A stretch of DNA of 64,000 nucleotides from Enchytraeus crypticus (Eukaryota; Annelida; Clitellata; Enchytraeida; Enchytraeidae). This document shows positions 43,646 through 54,305 of this stretch, piece after piece. The stretch's first letter is position 1; the number at the start of each line of letters is the position of its first letter. The stretch covers positions 2,602,001-2,666,000 of the forward strand of contig CAJHZI010000481.1 of NCBI GenBank assembly GCA_905160935.1. Reading direction: 5' to 3'. The notes under the pieces were generated by a model. The model did no database searches. It saw only the letters and a list, made by a program, of their open reading frames with translations, and was not told the DNA's origin. The position numbers and the translations under genes are program-made.

Positions 43646-46600
43646 CTTGCTGGTTTCTAAATTAATACAACAACATGTAAATGTTACCAGAGTGTCGTGA
43701 TAGAAAAACTCATATTAAGAGAATTTGCATACGTTCATTTTACTAATTCTTTATTAATTTTTACCTGGAATTCATAAGTCTGGAATTCTTAACCAATTTT
43801 TTCTATAATTTCATAAGCAACCTAAGAAAAAACAAAACTAATTATATATAAACTCTATTTCAAAGCTGCCTGTCAGACACGTTCGGGTGGAGTTTCAAAC
43901 CCGTGGCCTCATGCTTAGTAAATAAGCATAACTTTTAAATTAATTCGCATATTTTATCAGTTAGCTCAAATATTTCTGCATTTATTAGTTCTATGTCTTT
44001 CAGAGATTTTAGTCTCTGATAGGGTGGAACAAAATTTTGAGATAGCGGCTGTTCATCGCAATGCCCATCAATTTAAATTTCTTGAGGCCAAGCATATATT
44101 TATTAGTCTTGCTAATTACGAAAAAGGTAATAAAATTGAATTATAGAACCCTTGTATAAGCATTATTATGAAGATTACTTCTCCATACCTCTGAGGGGTT
44201 CCTGCAGGATTTCTGAAGATCTGTTGACTTTCCAGCCCATCGGGCAGAGGGTCTATAAACATCAATGTATTGAGCTTAAGAGTTACTGAATTGATACATG
44301 CGCAAAATGCTAAATTCTTTACTAGTACTAATCGTCGTCATCGTCATCATCATCATCATCGTCGTCGTCGTCGTCATCATCATCATCATCATCATCATCG
44401 TCGTCGTCGTCGTCATCATCATCATCATCATCATCATCGTCGTCGTCATCATCATCATCATCATCATCATAATCATCATCATCATCGTCATCATCATCAT
44501 CATCATCATCGTCATCATCATCATCATCACTATCATCATCATCGTCATCACCATCACTATCATCATCATCATCATCATTTTCATCATCATCTTCCCTTGA
44601 ATCCCAGTTTAACTAGGATAGGGATCAGAATCAACAAATAACTTATCAACCCGTCATTTATCAACCCGTTCGGTATCAATGCGTCAGTTATCAACAAGTC
44701 AGTTATCAACAAGCTAGCTATCAACTCTAAGAAAAGATGAGAACTTTAAAATTAGGCGGGAATAACCGGCGAATAACCATTAGTAATGCTGTGTAAAAAA
44801 TGTTCCTCCTGAGGCTATGACAATTGATAATTATTATATTTCACTACATAATTTGAAATTTTATTAACAACAAATCTCTAGCTTACATGTACTATCACTT
44901 CCACGTTGCCGAATGGGATGTATAATTGTATATGACCTGTATAATTGCAGCTGTTTCGTTGAACAGGGCGTTTCCCTAATCAATTTACTTGTAATTACTA
45001 AATTAACTAATTGAATTAAAATGGTCTCTCTAGTACACAACAACATACCATCGACATTCTTTATCGCATTGGGCGTCACAGTATGGGTTGAGGAACGAGA
45101 GTCTTCTTCCGGTGCCAGTCCAGTTCCATACATATCATCCTGTTCCTCCTCTTCCTCTCCCACTTCTTCCTCGTAATCGTGTGAACTCAGTGACCCCGAG
45201 GCGTTCCTGCGCCTCTCTACGTCATCAATGACGTCATCGTGACATTGATGACGTCGCATGAGCTCGTCATAGGAGTCGTTGAGATAGCGATGCAGAATAC
45301 CCTGTTTGAACTTGGCAGCCATGTTCCCGCCATTGCTGCCGTTACCCTGATTGGTCAAGCTGTCCATGGTTGCCAGAAGTGAGCTTCCATTAGGACGTCG
45401 ATCCTTTAGAGCCAGCTCTCGATCTCCAGTGCGCCCTGGAAGTCAGTTCAGAAAATATTAAAACTCAATGCAGTAAAAAGTACAATGAAGTAAAAAATGA
45501 ATTACACTTTGCTATGCTAACTATGTAATTGATTGTTGTATATGTACTATGTACTAACGATATAATAGTTTGTGCAGGTTACAGTGTGCTCTAACTAACT
45601 ATGAAATAGTTTGTGCATGTTACAGTGTGCTCTAACTAACTATGAAATAGTTTGTGCAGTTACAGTGTGCTAAAACTAACTATGTAATAGTTTGTGCATG
45701 TTGCAGTGTACTATAACTAGCTATGTAATAGTTTGTGCGTGTTACAGTGTGCTATAACTAACTGTGTAATAGTTTTTGCATTTTACAGTGTGTTATAGCT
45801 AACTATGTAATAGTTTGTGCATGTTGCAGTGTACTATAACTAGCTATGTAATAGTTTGTGCGTGTTACAGTGTGCTATAACTAACTGTGTAATAGTTTTT
45901 GCATGTTACAGTGTGTTATAGCTAACCTTGTAATAGTTTGTGCGTGTTACAGCGTGCTATAACTAGCTATGTAATAGTTTGTGCGTGTTACAGTGTGTTA
46001 TAGCTAACTATGTAATAGTTTGTGCATGTTACAGTGTACTATAACTAACTATGTAACAGTTTGTTCATGTTACAGTGTGCTATAACTAACTTTGTAACAG
46101 TTTGTGCGTGTTATAGTATGCTATAACTAACTGTGTAATAGTTTTTGCATGTTACAGTGTGTTATAGCTAACTATGTAATAGTTTGTGCATGTTGCAGTG
46201 TACTATAACTAGCTATGTAATAGTTTGTGCGTGTTACAGTGTGCTATAATAAATTATGTAATTGTTAGTGTATGGTACAGTGTGCTATAACTGACTGTGC
46301 TTGTTACAGTGTGCTATAACTGACCCTGCTTGTTACAGTGTGCTATAACTGACTCTGCTTGTTACAGTGTGCTATAACTGACCCTGAAGTGGATGTTCAT
46401 CCTCTTCCTCGTCCCCCCAGCTGCCGCCACTGCTCTCAGAGCTAATACTCAGCAGCTCTTGGTTGCCCACCACGTGACTGTTGTAGAGCTTCATCCGCTT
46501 AGCCCAACTCAGAGGTTGTCCGTTAGCGTCCAGCTCTTGTACAGTGTTCTTTAGACGACGTCGAGCATTGGCAAACCAGTTCGATACCTAATCAATCAAT

Positions 46601-48910
46601 CAAGCAATTGATCGTTTAAGAAATTTGATAATCAATTACAAATAAAAGTGTCATGCTCAATTCATCTATTGATCAAATAATTAATTCAACACTTTTACCT
46701 GCCGCTTACCAGTTGTCAATGACTCATGTTATCAATGACTCATATTGTCAATGACTCATGTTATCAATGACTCATATTGTCAATGACAATCTAGCGGTGT
46801 TGACGTCCGCAACCTGAATTGATTATAAATGCCTAAATGCAGAACCATGCGGGTTATGAGCTGAGTTAAGAACCGGCTTTCACACTGAATTATGAACCTG
46901 GTTGCCTTAGTTTATACTAATTAAAGCCTAAAGTTACTGGGTCAGCCTTGACGCTATCAATAAATAGCTGTCAATATTAACTAAACACTAAAAAGAGCTT
47001 AATGTCCGAGCTCGCCCATCACTAATGTATTTTCAAGAGATGAGTCTGACGTTGATAAAAACAACAATTAGAGTGCTACTGGCGTCCATGACAACATCGT
47101 GCCGGTGAGCAAAACGAAGGTCCTAGACGGTGCAAATTCCAAAATCCAAAAAAGATTAAAAGAAAAAAAGATAAAAGAAAATAAAGAAAAGGAGATTTGA
47201 ATTCAGTACTCTCTTTCAAAGTGTATTCTTTAATCAGTATCATTTAGGCTACGAGAAGCACACAAGCTAAAAGCCAACAAGATCTGCCGTGAAAGCAAGA
47301 GATAATAATAGAGATAGTAGACAACACAGACTCACAGAGAGAAAGAAAGATAAATTTAGAGAAGAGAGAACGAGGAAAATAGATGACAAACGTCGATAGA
47401 CACAGCCTTGGCAATAGCTTCCTGACTGCAGGGCAAATGAAGGCAGATGAGAGGAAATGTTGTACTACACAAAATGTCAGATTTGTTAAAACTACACGGC
47501 AACTTTCTGCTGCCTACTTTTCGTCCAACGACGAAAATCATTTTAATTTTAAATGTAATCTCCTATATTATAATCAATTTTTCTGATCAACACAAGGTAC
47601 TTGATAACATAATGAGGCGTCTAGATTGATGCCGAACTTACACTGATCTATCTGCTGATTGATTTGTTAAACGATTTCATGCATTGATTGGCTAATCGAT
47701 AATCAATCAATCAAATAATCTAAAATTTGATCTGTAGGTAACTTCAATATTTCCGACTTACAGTAAATTTGCTGATTCCAGTATATATCATCAGAACTAT
47801 TCTAAATGCGGTAACTAAGACGAAGTGAAAAAGTACCGAAAAAAACAATCATAATCCATTACAGTGAAAATGATTAAAAACTAATTGCACTAAAATTAAA
47901 ATAATACGACCTAGTTCTGCCGAAGTTATTCAATCTATTTTTAGTTGTCTCTCTCTCTCTCTAGCGTTCTGCCAAATGGCAGTTCCAAGGTACATATTCA
48001 AACTCAGATTCCGCTTTCACGATCCATCACTATTTCTAGTACTGCTTCTTAAAAACGCTGGAATCACTTAATTGCCGTGACATTTTTCATAATAATATAT
48101 CGTCGTATCAACGAATGACACTAGAACACTATTTATAGAATTATCTGCTCAATGACAAGCCCCGGAGCCAAGAGACTCGCTCCTATTTCTGCTTGCTCCG
48201 TTCGCTTGCAGACTCCGCAAAGCTGAGTGTCTGAAAATCAATAACCAACTTATTATCCCATCGATTCAGGCGATCAATAGCAGCTACGCAAAGAAAAAGA
48301 CGAATCGGTGATTGACAAGAGAAATAAAACTGACAAAAACTAAACGGTCGATCAATGAAGCGTCACTTTAATCAATTTTCTTATCAGTCAATGAGCAATA
48401 CTCTCTTGTTGGATTGGCAAACGTCAATCAGATGGTCCCTTCTAAATTCTTATTTTTTGGGTAAATCCTTCCCAAAGTCTCCGTTCATTTTATTCCCTGT
48501 ATGCCATATTTGCAGCTATTTGCATTCACTGCTTTAGTTTTATTATATTTTGTACGCTTTGATTGGCTGGAGCCAGTGGCGAAGTCGGTAAGATACTCGG
48601 CCGCGGATCAGTAGGTGCGGGGTTCAAATCCTGGGCTCGCCCGAAACTGACATCGCTTTCGAGTGAGGAAACTGACGTTAACCTTAGCTTTACCAGCTTT
48701 ACTCTTTGATATCTATTTTAATATTTTATTACAATAATAACAATTACCTGTGTAAGCGACATGTTGGAACGCACTGCCAGCTCTAACTTGTCAGATCTCG
48801 TTGGGTAGGGCACCTCGCGATGCGAATAGAGCCATTGCTTCAGAGGTCTGACCATGTCCCGGGCTGTCTGTCTCTTTTGTCTCACTCTACCACCGCCTTC
48901 CACAGGTCTC
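43572..48910 (-). CDS. mkx: Mohawk-type TALE homeobox transcription factor (5' exon(s) missing)
   Basis: Four minus-strand exons join in frame: 48910-48748, 46587-46383, 45435-45049 and 43645-43572 (275 residues plus a split first codon). The homeodomain is split between the first two: VRQKRQTARDMVRPLKQWLY, SHREVPYPTRSDKLELAVRS, NMSLTQ/VSNWFANARRRLKNT, with the three-residue PYP loop of the TALE class. Vertebrate MKX has VRHKRQALQDMARPLKQWLY and VSNWFANARRRLKNTV. Downstream, LSWAKRMKLYNSHVVGNQEL, GILHRYLNDSYDEL, SGSLSSHDYEEEV and YWKEISAAMALTTLA all have MKX counterparts in the same order. It would act in the nucleus as a DNA-binding regulator. The N-terminal exon was not found. Confidence 0.95.
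43646..45048 (-). other. mkx last intron
   Basis: Contains a family D element with a 250-bp CAT/CGT microsatellite (listed separately) and four ATCAAC(A/C)(C/A)GTCAGTT-type units at 44645-44715. No exon recognised. Confidence 0.7.
44330..44630 (-). mobile_element. Family D repeat with very long GAT/GAC tail
   Basis: Minus strand: CCTAGTTAAACTGGGATTCA, AGGGAAGATGATGATG then about 250 bp of ATG/ACG triplets (44332-44588). All six frames stay open as poly-His, poly-Met or poly-Ile/Val, so the 100-120 codon frames are artefacts. Confidence 0.9.
45049..45435 (-). CDS. mkx: mkx exon (RYLNDS block)
   Basis: Acceptor CTGACTTCCAG before 45435, donor GTATGT from 45048; phase 1 both sides. It encodes TGDRELALKDRRPNGSSLLA, KFKQGILHRYLNDSYDELMR, RRRNASGSLSSHDYEEEVGE, then an acidic run and NAIKNVD. 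Vertebrate MKX has SSLLNRYLNDSLRHVM and HSGSFSSNEFEEELVS. Within the exon GACGTCA palindromes occur (about 45218-45256). Confidence 0.93.
45545..46260. repeat. 41-bp minisatellite in mkx intron
   Basis: About 17 imperfect units of CTAACTATGTAATAGTTTGT plus GCATGTTACAGTGTGCTATAA. Higher-order pattern: a pair of unit variants (TTGCAGTGTACTATAACTAG then CTAACTGTGTAATAGTTTTT) recurs near 45700, 45830 and 46190. Confidence 0.92.
46291..46386 (-). repeat. 29-bp array made of copies of the mkx splice donor
   Basis: On the minus strand the exon end CAGG/GTCAGTTATAGCACAC is followed by further CAGGGTCAG, CAGAGTCAG and CACAGTCAGTTATAGC units. Units start (+ coordinates) at 46291, 46320, 46349 and 46378, each 29 bp apart; the last includes the real donor at 46382-46381. 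Confidence 0.9.
46383..46587 (-). CDS. mkx: mkx exon (homeodomain recognition helix)
   Basis: Acceptor GATTGATTAG before 46587, donor GTCAGT from 46382; phase 0 in, phase 1 out. It encodes VSNWFANARRRLKNTVQELD, LSWAKRMKLYNSHVVGNQEL and LSISSESSGGSWGDEEDEHP. WFANARRR carries the TALE recognition helix (W48, N51, R53). Without splicing the frame stops a few codons later (GQL then TAG), so the donor matters. Confidence 0.97.
46717..46790. promoter_or_regulatory. Four AP-1-type sites at 16-bp spacing
   Basis: TGACTCA at 46720-46726, 46736-46742, 46752-46758 and 46768-46774, in alternating units TCAATGACTCATGTTA and TCAATGACTCATATTG. TGACTCA is the consensus for AP-1 (Fos/Jun) factors. The array may be a simple minisatellite; regulatory use is inference. 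Confidence 0.5.
47068..47155 (+). mobile_element. Family G repeat
   Basis: AACAACAATTAGAGTGCTAC, TGGCGTCCATGACAACATCG, GGTGCAAATTCCAAAATCCA. Noncoding. Confidence 0.7.
48563..48702 (+). mobile_element. tRNA-derived SINE family A (best-preserved copy)
   Basis: Perfect A box TGGCGAAGTCGG (48577-48588) and B box GGTTCAAATCC (48621-48631) at tRNA-like spacing, then TGGGCTCGCCCGAAACTGAC, ATCGCTTTCGAGTGAGGAAA and CTGACGTTAACCTTAGC. These are RNA polymerase III promoter elements as in SINEs from tRNA genes. It lies 45 bp downstream (on -) of an mkx donor. Confidence 0.95.
48748..48910 (-). CDS. mkx: mkx exon (homeodomain helices 1 and 2)
   Basis: Acceptor GTTTGCTCAG before 48910, donor GTAATT from 48747; phase 2 in, phase 0 out. 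It encodes RPVEGGGRVRQKRQTARDMV, RPLKQWLYSHREVPYPTRSD, KLELAVRSNMSLTQ. PYP is the TALE loop insertion. The preceding exon would supply the start codon but is not identified. Confidence 0.96.
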
Positions 48911-49004
48911 CTGAGCAAACAACAACAAAATATTTACAATTACACAGTAGAAGTAAATAGATGTACGTGTGTATGCTTTATCCTTTTTAGAATGCTTTAC
49001 CCGT

Positions 49005-49275
49005 GCTGTGTTCGGGGTTGCTGAAGAATGGACCAACCGCGGACTGCATGTTTCGCATGTGGACTGCAGTCGTGGACTGCGTGTGTCGCAAAAGGCGACA
49101 AAGCTCGAGGATCAAACCCAACGTCAGAAAGGGCATTCGGCTGATGAGCGTCTAGGCTCCAGAAATTTGCTACAAAATGTTCTAAAACGAATGAAAAAGT
49201 TTAAAGATCTATTCGTATCCCAACCTTGATTGGCTAGATTGGCATTCAAGGGAAGATGATGATTATGATGATGAG
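49005..49275 (+). mobile_element. Family D repeat, longest copy
   Basis: Head GTGTTCGGGGTTGCTGAAGA, AATGGACCAACCGCGGACTG, GTGTCGCAAAAGGCGACAAA, then CCCAACGTCAGAAAGGGCAT, GATGAGCGTCTAGGCTCCAG, GAAATTTGCTACAAAATGTT and GGGAAGATGATGATTATGAT. It links the 5' module (6430-6545) and the 3' module seen elsewhere as one element of about 270 bp. Confidence 0.8.
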
Positions 49276-49706
49276 TACAGTTAAATAGAATTAAATAATA
49301 CGAATAACGCTAGAATGACAACGATATACACCGTAAAATCAATAAAAGAAAACAAACAGAAAGCAAAATACAAAACCAAAAATACAATATAAAGCAAAAA
49401 AGCACAAAAGCATAAAATAAAAAATAAAACTAGTTTAAAGTTTGTTGGACTGCATGCAAGGAATGGCCATTGAAAAGGAGCAGTAAACTGTGCAGCAAGA
49501 CGTTAAATTTAAAATCATAAGCTGTCGTTACAGAAATTACATTCCTAACATAAAAGCTAAGGTCACGCTATCTGATTGGCTACAACAGCCAATTTCCGAA
49601 TGGAAAATTTGGCCGAAGTCAACAAATTATCATTTTTGCGGAACTGACAGAATATTGATATGAGAGTGGACGGAATCTTAAGGGCCACGATACCTTGCAG
49701 AGATTT

Positions 49707-49880
49707 TACATTGCTAAAATAGGACTTGGTTGAACATTGCTAACATAGGACGTGGTTGGACATTGCTAACATAGGACGAGGTTGGACATTGCTAACATAG
49801 GACGTTATTGGACATTGCTAACATAGGACTTGGTTGAACATTGCTAACATAGGACGTGGTTGGACATTGTTAATAAGGAA
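49707..49880. repeat. 26-bp minisatellite, about seven units
   Basis: ACATTGCTAACATAGGACGT plus GGTTGG repeated with a few substitutions. Noncoding. Confidence 0.93.
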
Positions 49881-51584
49881 TTGGTTGGCATAGATATGCT
49901 AAAAACAAAGCATTGCTGTTACCGGGTCACCTGACACGAAGCCGGCAGAAAATCAATTTCCAGTCTTAACAAATGAAAATAACCAGGCAGTGGAATGATT
50001 TTTCTTGAGTGAGAACAATTTGTCGAAATAACCATCTGAATTAAAATTAATAGTGGAAGTTATTTAAGAGAATCAATAGCAACTTCGTATTCTCACTTTC
50101 TGAAAGCTTTTTGGAGCTGATTATGCTTGCTCATTTAGGCCTAGTATAAATATAAGCTCGCCAATTACTCGTATTAAGTAAGGGTTTATCTTTTTTGGAG
50201 AAAAAAATATTTCATGAACAATACGTTCAATTCCATAGCAACTATCGATTGAATTTACTAGTAGACTCAGGTTAAAGTATGCTAATTGATAACTAGGGAA
50301 GACAAAAAGTAATACTTGAATAGACACTAACCGAGAGTTCTCGATTGACAGTGTAGAGAGATTTATTGCTTTGCCATTAAGAAATGAAAGTATATTACTG
50401 TCACAAAAAGTTTTATCAAACCTTCGCAAAGTTTTTCTTTTATCTTTTATCAAATCTCTTAGCTCGAGCCCTAATCGCGACGATAACACACAGTTTCACT
50501 GGGTCTATTTGCTTAAATGTTCCCGATCTATATGTATAGTTGTTACATAATATCCTATAAGTATCGAATATGTTTTTCGAATGCAAATTATATACATGCA
50601 TAATGTTGGAATATAAAGTAGGCCTACTATTAATTAGAATACGGGATGGACACAGCTAGTTTGCATGTAAGATTTGAGACCAGACGAAAGGATTATCGCA
50701 GATTTATCAGGATTTATCAATGCTCATGAGCTGATTCGAATGTATAATGATGACGTTGATAGAAATAAGCAGTAAATTAATATAATAAAAATTGTGTTCA
50801 AGGCATACATCAGAGGCTTCAAAATTTTTATTGCACTTCAATATCGAAAATAGATTTATTTTTCTACTAAGAGTGTCGTGAAGTGTCACATTTTTATTTA
50901 AAAATACAGAGTCTCTACATTTGCATATAGATGGTGGAAAAAACTAGCATGAATCATATGTGAGGGTGGAAACTTCAACTATGAATTGTACAACTCCAGA
51001 TATCTCTAGAATTCTTTGATGTATCTTAAAGCATTTAGTTTCAAAGATATTTTTCGAGTTTCTAAATTAAAGGCTAGTAACTAATCAACTTCAACCTACA
51101 TTATCGTTTAGAGCGTACATTTATCTATAAGTTCGTAGTCCTCTCTGTAGCTTACCTTGCGCAATATATCTGCATCTCTTCGACAACGCATCTGCTTTTA
51201 ATAAAAGCGCCGAGTCAATTATCACCGAGCCTTTCTCAAAACAGTCTCACTATTTGCATTTACGCAAATTGGTACCAATCCATTCTTAATCATCTGCTTC
51301 GGATTATGCCTATGATATTATCAGCATGTAGGATGTGTTAGCCTATCTTTTTCTAGTGTTGGGCTTAATGGCAGGTTCAAGCTACATATTTCGACTTGCA
51401 ATAGGCTTACAAGCTCATTAAATAGCAATCCACTGACCAGGAAGTTGATTTAAACACAAAGGCTAATCCTTTATCAAACCCTATTTTAGCTTACAACTTG
51501 GCAAAGTATAGCTTCTTAGGGAGATTTCTCATTGCCTTTCATTTCCTGCTTAGTCGCCTCTTATGACAAGTTCAGTATACAGTT

Positions 51585-51715
51585 AAAGCAAAAGCCAAGT
51601 TTAGCGTCAGTTTCTTTCTCGAATAGCATATGAGTGATGGGAGAGCACAGTATTTGAACCCTGCAACTACTGATCCAATGTCGAACAACTTGACAACAAG
51701 TCATCTGCTCAGACC
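51585..51715 (-). mobile_element. SINE family A, diverged
   Basis: AAGCCAAGTTTAGCGTCAGT, ATTTGAACCCTGCAACTACT, GACAACAAGTCATCTGCTCA. A family E fragment (TTAGTCGCCTCTTATGACAA) precedes it at 51520-51570. Confidence 0.7.
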
Positions 51716-51864
51716 GGAGTCAAAGTTGATTTAGTCTGTTGAAACCTAGACGCAACACGAGAGTAACTCTCGAATCATTCTTTAATTAAGATTGATTTAT
51801 AGTCAACATTTGGAGTTATTTATCATATACATGTAGGCCTATATTCAGAGTTACATATCTGACT

Positions 51865-51892
51865 TGAAAGTGTACTTGTGAGTACACTTTCA
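51865..51892. repeat. Perfect 28-bp hairpin
   Basis: TGAAAGTGTACT / AGTACACTTTCA arms with a 4-base loop TGTG. Confidence 0.9.
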
Positions 51893-52607
51893 ATTCTCGA
51901 ACAGAATATCTTCAAATTAATGTGTTGAATTGAATAGTGTTTATTTCACTCCATTTGGCACACAAACGTACGAGTAAAGCATGTAGATGAAGCGCAAGTG
52001 GATAGAAAGGCCCGAAAACACTAACATGTGCCCCAAACATATAGGCTCCTATAATACAATCCTATAAAATATCTAAAAACTTTGTAACACATTTTGACAT
52101 GCCGTTGGCTTACAAGACAAATATTATCTGCTCGTGTATATACGCCACACTATAGCATGTACAATAGATTTTATTTTGAAAAAGGCGTTGAATCCAACAA
52201 ATGGATGTTGAATTGGAATAAAAGGAACTTATCGGCTTGATCGATGGAGTGCTCTATGACTACTGAGATGCGCAAATGCAGATAGCTCATATATATGTGC
52301 CTTTGTCTTGCCAAATTGATCGCTAGATGCAGTGGCATATAGACTACAAAATCTACTCGACATAATAGTATTGATTCCAAACAAGCTATCCAATTGCTCC
52401 TGTCCAGGATGGAAAGATCGATGACGGATTGATGGATGATCTGAAAAGCTTCCGGAAGGGGTGAGAGGATTGTTCTCACCAGCTGAATGCTTTACAGCCG
52501 GTGGCTTAGCACAACTAATGATATAAATAGATTGACGTAATTATGGATTCAGCTGGATATGAATAGCAACGATTCAACTACATTATAAATACTGGTCAGT
52601 GATTGAA

Positions 52608-52636
52608 AGTGGGGGGGGCGCAGGGGGGCGCAGGGG
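52608..52636 (+). other. G-rich run with quadruplex potential
   Basis: G8, CGCA, G6, CGCA, G4 on the + strand. Three separated G runs, the first long enough to supply two tracts. Formation not shown. Confidence 0.5.
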
Positions 52637-54242
52637 AGCTCAGTTTCCCTAGCTCTTATTTTCTGTGGTGCGTTTCCCCTGCTAGGGGCCCATGTTAGAT
52701 ACTAAGGTACCTGTAAATATATTACAGAGGGCCACGAAAAATTTTGTCCTTTCCTCTAGCTCTCAATTCCCACTTTACCCACTGACCATTGTTCTCATAA
52801 TACATAACAGCCTCTTATAATGAACATTTTATTCAGCGCTCAGAGACATTCACAATGCAAGACGAGGGTTGCACAAATTTGTTAACTTCCTAGTTATTAT
52901 TCAAAGGGTTCACGATAAATTTTTCATTTTTATTCTTTTGCGGTTCCTCTTGTAATTTTATTCTATATAGTAGATTTATAATATCTACGCTAAATAAGAT
53001 CCTAGTAAAGCCGCCAAATTGTTATTAAAGATATGCCACGTAGCCGGGTTTGTAAGAAAATTAAATTTAGACTCCATAAATCATTCCACACAAGCTCGAT
53101 ATGCAGTATATCATTGCGAGTACCGTCAGGCTTAAAACAGGCGACGATAAAACATGCTTAGTAAGCATAAACACTGTGACGTAAGTAGAGAAAGGAATGT
53201 TCTATGAGTAGGCCTCTGAAATAACCACGTCAATAAAGTACAACGTGCAAAACAAGAAAATACAAAAGACAGTACCATAATAATATTCCCATGACGGATG
53301 TAACCATGTAAACAAAGTGCCTCTCTATATAAAGTCTACTGGCAGGTCCACGACACAAAAATCCTCTTCTTATCTCTTCTTTGTATGTCGCTTCATACGT
53401 CCATGCTATATAGTAGTATATACATGTAGATAGGAACGAGTTGTTAAATTATCAAATATCACCTGTCTATATTTTCCTTTAGCAACTATTTCTATTTTTT
53501 ACTTCTATTAAATACCTTTTCATGTCCTTTTTAGAAAATCTCTACCTTTGCAACATGTGTTATTCTGATACTATTCTTAGTTTATATTGCATTTATTACA
53601 TCACTGTCAGCGCAATCTAGCATCGATCTTTAAATAAATGCTTTCAATATTACAGGACCATTTCTGATTTACGTGTAGGCTATATTATGCCTTCTACAAA
53701 TATATTATGTCTCTTATATGTCCCACAAGTAGTTTCGCTTACAATACCCAATCTTAGCTCTTAGACTTGCATTGTTTTGATCTCGCTTTCTCTGTCTTTG
53801 TATAAAAAACACATGTCTTTATATACTCAGTCGTCGTGGTGTGGTGTTTTAGCGTCTATTGATGCAGAGTCTGCAAGAGACGTCCCTGAAATTGCTTCAC
53901 AGCGAGGAATCGGTAAATTCTTATTGATTGGTTAATTGATTGTTTGTTTGATTGATTGATTCTTCGTATGTATTTTTAATAATTCAACTGATTAATTTCA
54001 TCATCAAAGCCGCATTTGTTACAACAATTTTCTTCTTTAACGTTCAATTTTCCAACCTTAAGAATGTAGTTCACACTACAGTGGATCACATTTCGCTACA
54101 CCATATTACCAGTTACTGATTAGATATCACTAGATAGCAAAGATATATATTTGAATAGAGTGTTCTCATTTAATTAACATTTCTTATATATTTGAATATA
54201 TTGTTTTCCTAAATCTAGGCTAATGAATAACAATAACAAAAA

Positions 54243-54305
54243 AATTAGAGTGCTTCTTTTCGTCCATGACAACATCGAGCACTGTTGAGACAAATTCAAG
54301 CCAAA
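54243..54305 (+). mobile_element. Family G fragment
   Basis: AATTAGAGTGCTTCTTTTCG, TCCATGACAACATCGAGCAC, TGTTGAGACAAATTCAAGCC. Confidence 0.7.

Larger units (their letters stand above)
46588..48747 (-). other. mkx intron within the homeodomain
   Basis: Contains GATT repeats at the acceptor, a 16-bp array of TGACTCA sites (46717-46790), a family G copy (47068-47155) and a SINE A copy (48563-48702). Open frames at 47356-47629 and 48355-48537 lack support. Confidence 0.7.

Noticed and set aside
44270..44641. Poly-His, poly-Met and poly-Ile/Val open frames of 100-123 codons
   Set aside because: A CAT/CGT microsatellite tail of a dispersed repeat; every frame stays open.
50121..50489. 122-codon minus-strand frame
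   Set aside because: No recognised domain, no splice or start context, composition like random AT-rich DNA; a homology search could overturn this.
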